NCBI GenBank assembly: GCA_945886445.1
Contig: CAMCZG010000018.1
Coordinates: 1-33,825, forward strand
Reading direction: 5' to 3'
From: Bifidobacterium breve
GTDB taxonomy: Bacteria > Actinomycetota > Acidimicrobiia > Acidimicrobiales > Ilumatobacteraceae
Length of the DNA stretch: 33,825 bases
The notes beneath the pieces are model-generated. The model saw only the letters and a list, made by a program, of their open reading frames with translations, was not told where the DNA came from and did no database searches. Shown here in pieces: positions 1 through 8,823 of the stretch; within the stretch, counting starts at the first letter, position 1, and each line of letters opens with the position of its first letter. Made by a program: the position numbers and the translations under genes.

Positions 1-300
1 TCCGATTGGGTAGCCATCAAGGCCCGTTGGAAATTGTCGATGGATCAAAGTGAATACGGTCGAGTGAAAAAACTTGTGGACAGTTGCGCAGGAACCCCAG
101 TGGTCACATCGATACCGAGCACTGTTTCGAGTGTGACAACCACCGCTCCAAGCACGGTGAAATACGTGAGCCCAGGTGCCTATTGCACCCCAATTGGGGC
201 GCAGGGAATTGCCGAAAGCAAAGTTTCTTACCTTTGTGCCACCACGAGCGCAACGGGGGCGGCTTATACCGACGGCCGAGCGCGGTGGCGAAAAGGCTAA
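1..300 (+). CDS. C-terminal part of a secreted HNH/DUF1524-type nuclease-like protein (5' end outside window)
   Basis: The frame is open from base 1 to the stop at 298-300, so only the C-terminus is present. The first residues (SDWVAIKARWKLSMDQSEYG, then a Cys) resemble the end of the actinobacterial secreted HNH/DUF1524 domain, which usually closes with a W-hydrophobic-VK-x-W-x-L stretch and a final Cys. A Ser/Thr/Pro/Val-rich linker follows. The protein ends in a short Cys-containing module (GAYC...YLC...) finishing in RARWRKG, a tail type seen on exported proteins of this group. The catalytic His and Asn would lie upstream of the window and cannot be checked. The nuclease name rests on the end of one domain only. 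An internal TTG at 34 could serve as a start but would leave too little of the domain to be meaningful. Confidence 0.5.
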   Translation, partial: SDWVAIKARWKLSMDQSEYGRVKKLVDSCAGTPVVTSIPSTVSSVTTTAPSTVKYVSPGAYCTPIGAQGIAESKVSYLCATTSATGAAYTDGRARWRKG

Positions 301-309
301 TTTCACCGA

Positions 310-315
310 TAGTCT
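310..315 (+). promoter_or_regulatory. -10 box TAGTCT for bL37-like gene (leaderless)
   Basis: TAGTCT lies 8 nt before the ATG at 324 and there is no Shine-Dalgarno sequence. This fits a transcript that starts at or next to the start codon. The identical hexamer precedes the nitroreductase gene. No clear -35 is visible. Confidence 0.45.
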
Positions 316-323
316 GCGTACCT

Positions 324-410
324 ATGTCAAAGAAGACCAAAAAGCGCAAGGCAAAGCTCCGCCGTTCAAAAGCAAACCACGGCAAGCGTCCCAACATGGG
401 CCGCGGCTAA
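324..410 (+). CDS. Small ribosomal-type basic protein, bL37-like (28 aa)
   Basis: This 28-residue ORF is almost entirely basic: MSKKTKKRKAKLRR, then SKANHGKRPNMGRG. The ANHGKRPN ending is the hallmark I associate with bL37, the small actinobacterial large-subunit ribosomal protein described from mycobacterial ribosome structures. The usual length there is about 24-28 residues, so this copy is complete. Its role would be structural: binding 23S rRNA in the large subunit. It follows the nuclease-like gene by 23 bp, where a TAGTCT box sits 8 nt before the ATG, suggesting a leaderless transcript. It precedes the VOC gene by 15 bp, so the two may be co-transcribed. The assignment rests on composition and the C-terminal motif recalled from memory. 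Longer overlapping frames on both strands look like shadows. Confidence 0.65.
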   Translation: MSKKTKKRKAKLRRSKANHGKRPNMGRG

Positions 411-425
411 CTCGAGCCTGTTTCA

Positions 426-1055
426 ATGAGCCTCATCACCGCCTTGGTGGTGGGTGGTTCCCCGGAACCTTGGAAAGCTTTTGGCTTCCATCTTCTGTCG
501 GCGACCCCATCTGAGTCACGATTCTCGCTTGGCGATGTAGTGCTTGTTGTCAACAGCACTCAGCCAGCCGGAATGGTGTCATGGGAAATCACCGAGGTGA
601 ATACCGAAACCATCGACGGCGTTCTTACTGCCCGTGGTGCCAACGACCTTGAGTTGCCACTTGAACCTGGCAACGCTGGTTGCTTGGGGGTTGACCACGT
701 GGTGGTGCGTACTAACTCACTCGATGTCACGTGTGCTGCAATTGAAGCGGCAACTGGTGCGCCAGTGAAACGCATTCGCGATGCAGGTTCTGGAATGCAA
801 CAGGCTTTTCACAAACTGGGTTCAGTTGTTGTGGAAGTGGTGAGCGCAACAGAGCAAGTAGAAAAAACGCATCTTTGGGGTTTTGTGGTGAATGTGAGCG
901 ATGTCGATGCACTCTGTGCATTTCTCGGCCCAGATATTTTGGGAACACCAAAACCTGCAACACAACCAGGAAGAAGAATTGCGAGTGCCCGTAGTGGTGC
1001 GGCGCTCGGCGTTCCTTTCGCCGTCATGGATTTAGGCGTCGCGGTCGCCATTTAA
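426..1055 (+). CDS. VOC/glyoxalase-like protein
   Basis: This is a 209-residue protein. The central part (about residues 88-140) carries a VOC-type half-module: a GVDHVVVRT beta strand, a helix over D-V-x-x-x-x-A-A-I-E, then strands ending GSVVVEVV. The N-terminal segment (VVGGSPEPWKAFGF) and C-terminal segment (HLWGFVVNVSDVDAL) look like the partner half. VOC proteins bind a metal or small ligand and include lyases, dioxygenases and binding proteins. No confident metal triad could be assigned here, so the reaction is unknown. The ATG is 15 bp after bL37 with no Shine-Dalgarno sequence, so coupling is possible. The 3' end overlaps the opposed nuclease gene by 24 bp. Stop and reading frame are clear; the biochemical role is not. 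Confidence 0.65.
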   Translation: MSLITALVVGGSPEPWKAFGFHLLSATPSESRFSLGDVVLVVNSTQPAGMVSWEITEVNTETIDGVLTARGANDLELPLEPGNAGCLGVDHVVVRTNSLDVTCAAIEAATGAPVKRIRDAGSGMQQAFHKLGSVVVEVVSATEQVEKTHLWGFVVNVSDVDALCAFLGPDILGTPKPATQPGRRIASARSGAALGVPFAVMDLGVAVAI

Positions 1056-1952
1056 AAACTCTTGGCCCTCGCTGCAGTTGGCGGCGAGTGGACACCAGTA
1101 GCACGTACTGCCGCTACGACGCGTGGGGGCACGCTTTTCTTGGTCGAGTTCGTGCAAGAGTTGTGCACCTTGAACCAAGCGATGTACGGCAACGCTGAGA
1201 GTAGATTGCGAAACGTCTTCAGCATCGATGCGCTGTGTCTCTAAAGAAAATGTTGCTGTGAGCCGTGGCGATTGGCGAGAGCGAAGTGTTTCGACCAGTG
1301 AGTAGAAGCGCAGGTCTTCACGATGTGAAGCCATAATGCGGCTCGATTTAATGTCGATGATGACCTTGCTGCCTGGCGCACCAATAACTAAGTCGGCGCG
1401 CGTGCTCATAACTACAGCACCACCAAAGAGCTCTACTTTTGCGTTGCTTTCCACCACAGGGCGCCAACGCATTTCTAACTTGGGAAATGAGTCTTCGTAC
1501 TTGGTCACGAGGTCAACTACTTGTGAACGCAGGTCTGCTTGTTCGCCCGGCGACAACGATGCAATGAAGTCAGACGCTGTGCCTCGTTCTGATTCAACAA
1601 TACGATCGAGCGCGTCGTCGACGTATTCGCCGGGGCTGCGTGATGTACGTGAATTAATGAGAATTTCAATGGCCTTGTGGGCAACTGTGCCGCGGACAGA
1701 TGCAATGGTCCAAGAAAAAGCGTCGCGTGAGGCAACGTGGTGTGATTCGCACCCATGCACGGTACTGAGGGCATGCTTGGTGACCCAGAGCGGGTTGCTT
1801 GTGCTGTAGTGCTCTGCAATGGGGGAGAGCGCATCGCAGAGGTGCTCTTCTACTTCTGTTGCTAACTCGGGAGAGCTAGGCACAAAGTCGCCGCGCTTGG
1901 CAAGCACATTGAGCACCATGGTCTGGATGGGGTTATGTGTTGCGTCGCTCAC
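1032..1952 (-). CDS. PD-(D/E)XK nuclease with Cas4/RecB-type Fe-S cysteines
   Basis: This 306-residue protein has the hallmarks of the RecB/AddB/Cas4 nuclease family. A Cys sits at residue 68, followed by a GTVAHKA helix with His92, Asp187 in RADLVIG, and the core Asp200-Ile-Lys202 in VIIDIKSS. The C-terminal cluster is Cys284-x2-Cys287-x5-Cys293. The four cysteines would hold a 4Fe-4S cluster that pins the nuclease fold; His92, Asp187, Asp200 and Lys202 would bind metal and cleave DNA. There is no helicase domain, so it is a stand-alone nuclease, as found in many Actinobacteria. No cas genes are nearby, so a CRISPR role is unlikely. The start is a GTG with a TAGTGT -10 box 6 nt upstream, implying a leaderless mRNA. 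Likely role: DNA repair or processing. Confidence 0.75.
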   Translation of the reverse strand: MSDATHNPIQTMVLNVLAKRGDFVPSSPELATEVEEHLCDALSPIAEHYSTSNPLWVTKHALSTVHGCESHHVASRDAFSWTIASVRGTVAHKAIEILINSRTSRSPGEYVDDALDRIVESERGTASDFIASLSPGEQADLRSQVVDLVTKYEDSFPKLEMRWRPVVESNAKVELFGGAVVMSTRADLVIGAPGSKVIIDIKSSRIMASHREDLRFYSLVETLRSRQSPRLTATFSLETQRIDAEDVSQSTLSVAVHRLVQGAQLLHELDQEKRAPTRRSGSTCYWCPLAANCSEGQEFLNGDRDA

Positions 1953-1958
1953 GGCGCA

Positions 1959-1964
1959 ACACTA
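1959..1964 (-). promoter_or_regulatory. -10 box TAGTGT for PD-(D/E)XK nuclease gene (leaderless)
   Basis: On the minus strand TAGTGT is followed by 6 nt and then the GTG start ending at 1952. No Shine-Dalgarno sequence fits in that space, so the box supports the GTG as a leaderless start. Confidence 0.5.
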
Positions 1965-2001
1965 GAGAATTGCTGTGACACCCTGCTGTCATGATGCATG
2001 T

Positions 2002-2352
2002 ATGTCCGATACCGCCACTTTCACCACAGCAGCTCAGTTGCTTGGTGCTGTGGCCGGGCGGTGCGGTCTTATTGCTCCAGGTTTTCGTAGCCCGCCACGT
2101 GTCGTTGGGGTTCAGCGCACCATTCGCCGTCGCCAAGGTGGCGGTGTTGTTGCCGTGACCATTAAGGGTCGTCCACTTGCTGGGGTGCTTGCCGACATGA
2201 TTGAAGGCATTGTGGTGCTCAACGACCTCTCGCTTACCGAGTCATGCACGTTGCGAACGGCATTATGGGAAGAAGTAGAGCAACTTTTGCAGTCCTCTGC
2301 AGCGCCCGTTACTTTTTCTCGTGCAATCTCGGCTCCTCAGCGCGTAGCCTAA
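2002..2352 (+). CDS. Uncharacterised small protein (116 aa)
   Basis: I do not recognise this family. The protein is soluble, with a hydrophobic-rich N-terminal helix (TAAQLLGAVAGRCGL) and a basic central strand region (GVQRTIRRRQGG). A GGVVAVTIKGRPLAGVLADM-like stretch follows, then an acidic helix near the C-terminus (LWEEVEQLL). The pattern could be a small alpha/beta domain; the alternating VVAVTIKGRP segment reads like a beta-hairpin. No signal peptide, metal motif or catalytic signature is visible. I chose the ATG at 2002 over one at 1975, because the upstream codons are Cys/His-rich junk. It diverges from the nuclease gene. Its last codons contain the -10 box for tRNA-Leu. Confidence 0.55.
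   Translation: MSDTATFTTAAQLLGAVAGRCGLIAPGFRSPPRVVGVQRTIRRRQGGGVVAVTIKGRPLAGVLADMIEGIVVLNDLSLTESCTLRTALWEEVEQLLQSSAAPVTFSRAISAPQRVA
2345..2350 (+). promoter_or_regulatory. -10 box TAGCCT for tRNA-Leu
   Basis: TAGCCT overlaps the last codons and the first base of the stop codon of the preceding ORF and ends 9 nt before the mature tRNA 5' end. That is the right distance for a short tRNA leader. The same hexamer precedes the glycosyltransferase gene. Confidence 0.4.
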
Positions 2353-2359
2353 AGGCGGC

Positions 2360-2445
2360 GTCCGGGTGGCGGAATAGGCAGACGCGGGGGGCTTAAACCC
2401 CCCTGGCTAGAAATAGCCGTATGGGTTCAAGTCCCATCCCGGGCA
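2360..2445 (+). tRNA. tRNA-Leu (anticodon UAA)
   Basis: The 86-nt cloverleaf has a 7-bp acceptor stem (GTCCGGG with CCCGGGC, one G-U pair) and discriminator A. The D-stem is GCG/CGC. The anticodon stem is five G:C pairs with loop CTTAAAC, giving anticodon TAA. The long class-II variable arm is TGGCTAGAAATAGCCGT, and the T-arm is ATGGG-TTCAAGT-CCCAT. CCA is not encoded. The class-II arm and anticodon identify leucine (UUA codons). No integrase or att-like duplication is seen at its 3' end. Confidence 0.95.
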
Positions 2446-2458
2446 CTACTACATCGCT

Positions 2459-3346
2459 TTAGGCAAAAAGTTTCGTCGCCAACGTGGCGAAACTGCTCTC
2501 GGTAAACGGGCTCACTTCCACACGGTCTATGCCGGCCTCAGCAAGGCGAAACATCGACTCCGACACTTTCGCTGCCGAGCCGTAAAACCCGCCAAGAAAC
2601 GAATCGCCCAACATGTTCTCTACTGCTTTGGTGCGTGGGTCGTCGCCAACACTGCACAAAATAAACACGCTGAGCGGAACCGTGGGGTTCACTGCGCGCA
2701 CCTGTTGCACGAGGTCATATAAATGCGACTCGGGAACCGTGGTCATTGCCGGAAGGTCAACAGTTCCGTTGCGTGTAATGCCAGAGATGAGTTTAATTTC
2801 CACGCGGTCGGCAATGGGGGCAATGCCCTTAATGGTGCGAGGGCCGCCTAAAGATGCCACGAGTGGAGGAGGGCCAGCGGCAGGCGTGGGTCCAATTTTG
2901 GGAACATTCATGTTGTAGTGCTTGCCAGAAAAAGTACAACCACCTGTATCGAAAAGTTCGCGCACAATATGTGCCGCCTCGATGTACATTCCGGCGCGCT
3001 CACTGGGGCTTGGGTAACGAATGCTCGAGCCTTCTGCTTCTGCTTTTTCCCAACCAGCACCGAGTCCTGCTTCAAAACGCCCGTGAGAGACCGACTGCAT
3101 TTGCAAAGATGCTTGTGCGAATTCAACAGGCGAGCGAAATAAATTATTCGCAAATGAAGTGGTGAGCTTTACGTTCTTTGTCGCGGCCGCCATGGTGGCA
3201 AGCGTGACCCACACATGGGGGTAGCTCTTGTTGGGGCTAAAGAAGTGGTCTGCGCAGCCAAGTACGTTCCAACCTTCCGCTTCGCGTATTTGGGCCCAAA
3301 CGACGGGGTCCTCTTCAGCGGTCATGAGGTTGGCAATGAATTCCAT
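2459..3346 (-). CDS. LLM-class F420-dependent oxidoreductase
   Basis: This 295-residue protein has the luciferase-like TIM-barrel pattern. It shows an early ADHFF segment, then TLATMAAATKNVKLTTSFANN (hydrophobic strand 3 and cofactor pocket), a RSPVEFAQASLQMQSVSHGR helix and the GLGAGWEKAE motif. Actinobacterial members of this length normally use coenzyme F420 for two-electron oxidation or reduction of alcohols, imines or quinones. The substrate cannot be told. It lies 24 bp downstream of the lipase gene on the same strand, with a weak GGTGA just before the ATG, so it is probably the second gene of a two-gene operon. Its stop is 13 bp from the opposed tRNA-Leu. Confidence 0.8.
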   Translation of the reverse strand: MEFIANLMTAEEDPVVWAQIREAEGWNVLGCADHFFSPNKSYPHVWVTLATMAAATKNVKLTTSFANNLFRSPVEFAQASLQMQSVSHGRFEAGLGAGWEKAEAEGSSIRYPSPSERAGMYIEAAHIVRELFDTGGCTFSGKHYNMNVPKIGPTPAAGPPPLVASLGGPRTIKGIAPIADRVEIKLISGITRNGTVDLPAMTTVPESHLYDLVQQVRAVNPTVPLSVFILCSVGDDPRTKAVENMLGDSFLGGFYGSAAKVSESMFRLAEAGIDRVEVSPFTESSFATLATKLFA

Positions 3347-3370
3347 TTCACCATCATTGCCGATGCGGTA

Positions 3371-4564
3371 CTACGTGCAGGGAGTCGGGGTAGGCGCAGT
3401 TGCGCTGAAGCGGTCGGCAATCCACTGTTGAATATCGGCTGACGCACTGAACAGAACATCAACATGTGAAGCACCGGGGTAGGTCTTGCGTTGAATGTTG
3501 TAGCCACCCGTTGCGCAGGCGCGCTGCAGGTATTGAAGTGATGTAGCAGCGGGAATGAGTTCATCATTTTCACCGTGGTACACAAAAATAGGAACGTTTG
3601 TTGGCGTATTTCCTGGCGTGTTCTCGGCAAGATGCGTTAGTAATGGTTCGGTGTTGAGGGTGTCAGACAGAAGATACGTCTTCACATCGGTACCGCGTGC
3701 TTTCGTAATGACCTCGGTGCATGTGCTTTCTGCAAGGGCAACCATGTCGAGACCTTTTTGGGTCATCACTTTTGACAAGTCAATATCGGGGTATGCGGCG
3801 TGAAAACCTGCGGCCACCATGAACATAAAACCAAATGAATCGGTGGTGGTGAAGACCCCACTTAATTTGTCGAGTTCAACAACGGGGGCACCGCCAATTG
3901 CGCCAACAACTTGCGCATCGGGTGCGTACTTCGGTGCAACTTCGCTCGCCATTAATGCAGCACCACCACCTTGTGAATGACCCCACACCACCGACTTGCC
4001 ACTCGATTCCGTGAGTTGACGTGCTGCGCGAATGATGTCGAGCATGCTGCGCGCTTCGCTGACGCCCACAACATACGGATGCACACCTGCGGTGCCGAGG
4101 CCCTCGTAGTCGGTTGCAGCAAAGATGTACCCGTTCGACACCAAAATATTGGCAATGACTCCGGTCTCTCCTGAGCCATTGCTCTTGCTCGGGGCACATT
4201 CATCGGCAATACCGGTGGTGCCATGCGCATAGGAAACTAGTGGGTTACCTGCTGTGGGGGCGTTAGGAACCCACACCATGCCACTTACTGCAATTGGCTC
4301 ATCGGAAACCGAACGTGAGGCATAGAGAACGATGAATGCAGTGAAATCGTTCGTGGTGGAAACAATTGATGAGCGAATGAGGTCGCCAGGTTGCAAGGTG
4401 CTGAGGTCGGTAGGCGCTTCATAAAAATCGGTGGAGAGGGCGGTAGTAGGTGTGGTTGCAATGCTGGTTGTGGACGGTGGTGCCTCAGAAGAGCTGGAGC
4501 CACAGGAAGAAAGCACAACAACGGCAGCGATGGAAACACAGATAGCTGGTGAGAAACGGCGCAT
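3371..4564 (-). CDS. Secreted lipoprotein lipase/esterase (alpha/beta hydrolase, secretory-lipase family)
   Basis: The 397-residue precursor starts with an N-terminal MRRFS, a hydrophobic stretch and a lipobox LSSC (Cys21), so it is probably lipidated and held outside the membrane. A Ser/Thr/Pro-rich linker (residues 22-45) precedes the catalytic domain. The nucleophile is Ser197 in GHSQGG, with Asp334 (HGENDE) and His367 (GASHVD) completing the triad. The AHGTTG segment near residue 114 would form the oxyanion hole. This layout matches the LIP/secretory lipase group that hydrolyses triglycerides or esters outside the cell. A TAACCT box 6 nt before the ATG points to a leaderless transcript. 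The LLM oxidoreductase follows 24 bp downstream. Confidence 0.85.
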   Translation of the reverse strand: MRRFSPAICVSIAAVVVLSSCGSSSSEAPPSTTSIATTPTTALSTDFYEAPTDLSTLQPGDLIRSSIVSTTNDFTAFIVLYASRSVSDEPIAVSGMVWVPNAPTAGNPLVSYAHGTTGIADECAPSKSNGSGETGVIANILVSNGYIFAATDYEGLGTAGVHPYVVGVSEARSMLDIIRAARQLTESSGKSVVWGHSQGGGAALMASEVAPKYAPDAQVVGAIGGAPVVELDKLSGVFTTTDSFGFMFMVAAGFHAAYPDIDLSKVMTQKGLDMVALAESTCTEVITKARGTDVKTYLLSDTLNTEPLLTHLAENTPGNTPTNVPIFVYHGENDELIPAATSLQYLQRACATGGYNIQRKTYPGASHVDVLFSASADIQQWIADRFSATAPTPTPCT

Positions 4565-4570
4565 GTCATG

Positions 4571-4576
4571 AGGTTA
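4571..4576 (-). promoter_or_regulatory. -10 box TAACCT for lipase gene (leaderless)
   Basis: On the minus strand TAACCT is followed by CATGAC and the ATG at 4564. No ribosome binding site fits in between. Confidence 0.4.
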
Positions 4577-4623
4577 TGCGAAATTGGCGATGAAATGGGT
4601 GGGCATCGTGGCAACATCTAGGG

Positions 4624-5763
4624 ATGCATCCGTTTCTCGCCACTGCTCAGTCGATGCTGCCCCAGGTGCTCGGCGATATTGAAGCAATTGTCAATATTGA
4701 GTCGCCTTCGCGCAACGCAAGCCAAGTAGCAAAAAGTGCCGCAATGTTAGAGAGCATTATTCAACGTGTTGCACAACGCTCTTCCGTGCTTGTCGACTCT
4801 GATGTTGGCCCGCATGTGTTGGTGCCAGCACGTGGTGCCGCGCGCATTTTGTTATTAGGTCACCACGACACTGTTCACCCTTTGGGAACTCTTGCCACAC
4901 GACCCTTCAGTAACAACGGCAAGGTATTACTTGGGCCAGGTGTATTCGATATGGCTACAGGAATTGTGCAAGCAATATACGCAATGGCAATTCTCGAGAG
5001 TTCAGGTGTTGATACTTCGGGAATTGAAATGCTGTGGACCTCCGATGAAGAAATCGGTTCCTCCACAAGTCGTGCACTCATTGAAGAACACGCACAAGCA
5101 CTCGGTAAAAATAGCGCTGTACTTGTGCTTGAACCAAGTGCCGATGGTGGTGCATTGAAAATTGCGCGAAAGGGAACAGGCACATTTGACGTACGCATTA
5201 CAGGCCGTGCTTCACATGCTGGGTTAGAGCCAGAAAAAGGAATTAACGCTCTTCTTGAACTAGCGCACCAGGTGCAACGCATTTCAACATTTGGCAACGC
5301 TGAACTTGGCACCACGGTCACTCCAACGGTGGCCAGCGCAGGAACAACCGATAACACAGTTCCTGCAGAAGCACATGTGTTGGTCGATGCTCGCGTTGTG
5401 GTGCCCGAAGAAAAAATGCGTGTAGAGAAGTTGATGTCTTCGCTTGTTCCTGTTGTGCCTGGGGCAAGTATTTCTGTCAGTGGTTCTTTACACCGCCCAC
5501 CCATGCATTCTTCAATGTCGGAAGAATTGTTTGCGCTCGCCGTTGAATCTCAACGTGCGGTAATAGGCGAAAGCATTAGTGGAGTTTCTGTGGGCGGTGG
5601 CTCCGATGGCAACTTCACCGCAGCACTTGGCATTCGTACACTCGACGGATTAGGTGCAGTAGGTGGCGGTGCTCATGGTGAAACAGAACATGTTGTTGTT
5701 GAAAGCATCGCACCACGCATAGCGCTTCTTGCAGAAATTATGCAGCGCGTACTTGCGCAGTAG
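4624..5763 (+). CDS. M20 family metallopeptidase (carboxypeptidase G2/ArgE-DapE-like)
   Basis: This 379-residue protein has the two-zinc M20 signature in order: GHHDTVHP (His80, Asp82), GPGVFDMATG (Asp109), the catalytic/metal pair in SDEEIGS (Glu142-Glu143), Glu170 in LEPS, the dimer-interface His198 in ASHAG, and a C-terminal zinc His in GGAHGE. The order and the bridging Asp109 resemble glutamate carboxypeptidase (CPG2) more than ArgE, but substrate cannot be assigned: it may remove C-terminal Glu, N-acyl or peptide groups. No signal peptide is seen, so it is likely cytoplasmic. It diverges from the lipase gene, and its stop codon directly abuts the stop of the opposed argG gene. No convincing -10 or Shine-Dalgarno sequence precedes the ATG. 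Confidence 0.85.
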   Translation: MHPFLATAQSMLPQVLGDIEAIVNIESPSRNASQVAKSAAMLESIIQRVAQRSSVLVDSDVGPHVLVPARGAARILLLGHHDTVHPLGTLATRPFSNNGKVLLGPGVFDMATGIVQAIYAMAILESSGVDTSGIEMLWTSDEEIGSSTSRALIEEHAQALGKNSAVLVLEPSADGGALKIARKGTGTFDVRITGRASHAGLEPEKGINALLELAHQVQRISTFGNAELGTTVTPTVASAGTTDNTVPAEAHVLVDARVVVPEEKMRVEKLMSSLVPVVPGASISVSGSLHRPPMHSSMSEELFALAVESQRAVIGESISGVSVGGGSDGNFTAALGIRTLDGLGAVGGGAHGETEHVVVESIAPRIALLAEIMQRVLAQ

Positions 5764-7197
<1,434 letters not shown>

Positions 7198-8562
7198 CTA
7201 GGGCTTTGCGATCCATTCAGAGAGTCGTGTATGAAAATGGCGAATTTTGGTTTCCTGATAGTTGGCCAAGGTGACTCCAGGTTTTTTCATGCTCTTCAAG
7301 CCCTTTTGAACCTTTGGCAAGTTGAACGTGTCTTGGTTGAAGACACGTGCAAGGAGCCCAAGCTCAGGAGCTTCTGCCCAGTCGTCATCAACGCCGAGCC
7401 AATGAATGGGTACTGCAGGTGGTTTCGGTTGAGACTCGTCGTATGGCTCGAGGTACATGCATTCCATCACCGACATGTCGTGGCGATCTTCGTATGGGCG
7501 AAAGCGGTAACAAATGCGGTTGTATGCGCCCCATGGGTGGAAGTTGGGGAACAGCGTGTAATAAATGCTGTCACTTAATTCCGCATCGCTCACTTCGTCG
7601 GCCTTGTCGCCAAGAACTTCTTTCAATGTTGCGCGTCCTCCGTCGCCGGCGGTCGACCGAGCAGTGGCTCCATCGGCGAGAGTGAGAATTGGTGGCTCAT
7701 CAAGTCTGCGGTCAGACATTGCATCAAACATCTCTTGTTCAGTCGGAGTCCACTTGATATGCGGGCTTGGCGTTCCATTCGGCGTGATTGCGCGCGAATA
7801 ATTGTCTTTCCAGTCGTACTGGGAATTTGCATCGCCGATGGCGGCTAACAATTGCGGGTGAGTCGCTACGACGTGGAATGCCTCGCTGAAAGCATCTTGC
7901 ACTATTTTCCAGTTGCACGGAAAAATACGTGCAACGTGAACGCTCTTGTAGCGCTTTTCTAATGGCCACTTTTCGAAGTGCCAACCAAAGTCGCCAAGGA
8001 ATGATGAAAAGGACTCACAGTCGGGGTCGAGGTTGATAAATACGAATCCGCCCCATGTTGCAACTTTCACTTCAGGAAGACCCCATTGATCTTTTTCGAT
8101 ATGAGGAAAGTCCCACTCGCAGGGAACTTGCTTCAATGATCCATCGAGATTCCAACAAAAGCCGTGAAATGGGCAGCGCAGTTCTTGCGCATTCCCGTCG
8201 TACTCACGCAGTTGTCGACCACGATGCAAGCAGGCGTTGTGATAGGTCTTAATTTCATTTTCTGAGGTGCGAACAACAAGTAGAGAGATTTCACAAATTT
8301 CATATACCAATGTGTCGCCCACTTCAGGAATGTCTTCTTCGCGGCAAGCCATTTGCCAAACGCGCTTCCACATTTTTTCTTTCTCAAGTTCATGAAATTC
8401 ACGGCTTGTATAACGCGATACTGGGATGTCTTCATCGCCAAGCCAGCCGCCGCTTTGCCAACGTAAAACTTCAGGAACAGGACGTGAGTCGCGCTCGTGA
8501 AGATCTTGATAGTTCACACCCGGTGAGCGAGCAGAGGTTTTGTCGTTCGATGTAATGCTCAT
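7198..8562 (-). CDS. Rieske non-heme iron ring-hydroxylating oxygenase, large subunit
   Basis: This is a 454-residue oxygenase. The Rieske 2Fe-2S ligands are Cys111-x-His113 and, after 16 residues, Cys130-x2-His133. The catalytic domain has NWKIVQDAFSEAFH followed by THPQ, giving Asp223 as bridging acid and His230/His235 as mononuclear iron ligands; the third, acidic ligand is probably in the late NQDTFNL segment. Such enzymes insert one or two oxygen atoms into aromatic or other hydrophobic substrates and need a ferredoxin/reductase, neither of which is in the window. No small (beta) subunit is present. The ATG at 8562 has AAGGA 6 nt upstream and overlaps the stop of the 77-residue gene by 4 nt (ATGA), so the two are translationally coupled. 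In-frame codons upstream of 8562 are that gene read in another frame. Confidence 0.9.
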   Translation of the reverse strand: MSITSNDKTSARSPGVNYQDLHERDSRPVPEVLRWQSGGWLGDEDIPVSRYTSREFHELEKEKMWKRVWQMACREEDIPEVGDTLVYEICEISLLVVRTSENEIKTYHNACLHRGRQLREYDGNAQELRCPFHGFCWNLDGSLKQVPCEWDFPHIEKDQWGLPEVKVATWGGFVFINLDPDCESFSSFLGDFGWHFEKWPLEKRYKSVHVARIFPCNWKIVQDAFSEAFHVVATHPQLLAAIGDANSQYDWKDNYSRAITPNGTPSPHIKWTPTEQEMFDAMSDRRLDEPPILTLADGATARSTAGDGGRATLKEVLGDKADEVSDAELSDSIYYTLFPNFHPWGAYNRICYRFRPYEDRHDMSVMECMYLEPYDESQPKPPAVPIHWLGVDDDWAEAPELGLLARVFNQDTFNLPKVQKGLKSMKKPGVTLANYQETKIRHFHTRLSEWIAKP

Positions 8563-8792
8563 TTGCTTCCTTTGTCGTCGATGAGTGATTGTGTGCCTGC
8601 GCGGGGATTCGAGGGAACTTGGCGACCGGCGATCCATACGCAAATATGCGGGTCGCATTGTTTGATGGCTCCAGTGACGTATCGACCTTCACTGGTGAAC
8701 TCGCCTGTTGCCCCATCTTTTTGTACAAGGACGGTGCCGTTGTCGGTGAGGTCGTATAGAGCCCCAGATAATGGATGTTTGATCGTGCGCAT
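8559..8792 (-). CDS. Rieske-coupled small protein (77 aa) with Cys-x2-His-x-Cys
   Basis: This short gene begins with a GGGGG Shine-Dalgarno 6 nt before its ATG and ends in the ATGA overlap that starts the Rieske gene. That is strong evidence it is real and expressed together with the oxygenase. The protein is soluble, beta-rich in appearance (ALYDLTDNGTVLVQKDG, a Gly hinge, EFTSEGRYVTG), and carries Cys46-Asp-Pro-His49-Ile-Cys51 ahead of VWIAGRQ. The 1:1 coupling suggests a stable partner of the oxygenase, perhaps an accessory subunit, a metal or Fe-S helper, or a regulator of activity. I recall similar short ORFs next to oxygenases in other actinobacteria but cannot name a family. Function is not assigned. 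Confidence 0.75.
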   Translation of the reverse strand: MRTIKHPLSGALYDLTDNGTVLVQKDGATGEFTSEGRYVTGAIKQCDPHICVWIAGRQVPSNPRAGTQSLIDDKGSK

Positions 8793-8823
8793 GTGTAGCC
8801 CCCACCACTCTCAATTTCTCTCA

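Noticed and set aside
84-410. 108-codon + frame ending in the bL37-like sequence
   Set aside because: Only the last 28 codons look like a protein; the upstream part reads the nuclease gene out of frame, and a -10 box supports ATG 324.
1336-1809. Plus-strand open frame of 157 codons over the PD-(D/E)XK nuclease
   Set aside because: It lies opposite the nuclease core motifs and its composition is that of a reverse-frame shadow.
1032-1952. Cas4-like protein as sign of a CRISPR system
   Set aside because: No cas1/cas2 or repeat array is present; stand-alone RecB/Cas4-fold nucleases are common.
2360-2460. tRNA-Leu as an integration site
   Set aside because: No integrase, no direct repeat of the tRNA 3' end and no foreign-looking segment beside it.
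4875-5504. Long minus-strand open frame of 209 codons inside the M20 gene
   Set aside because: It is antisense to a clear M20 peptidase with intact motifs; its Ser/Thr/Ala-rich content is a codon shadow.
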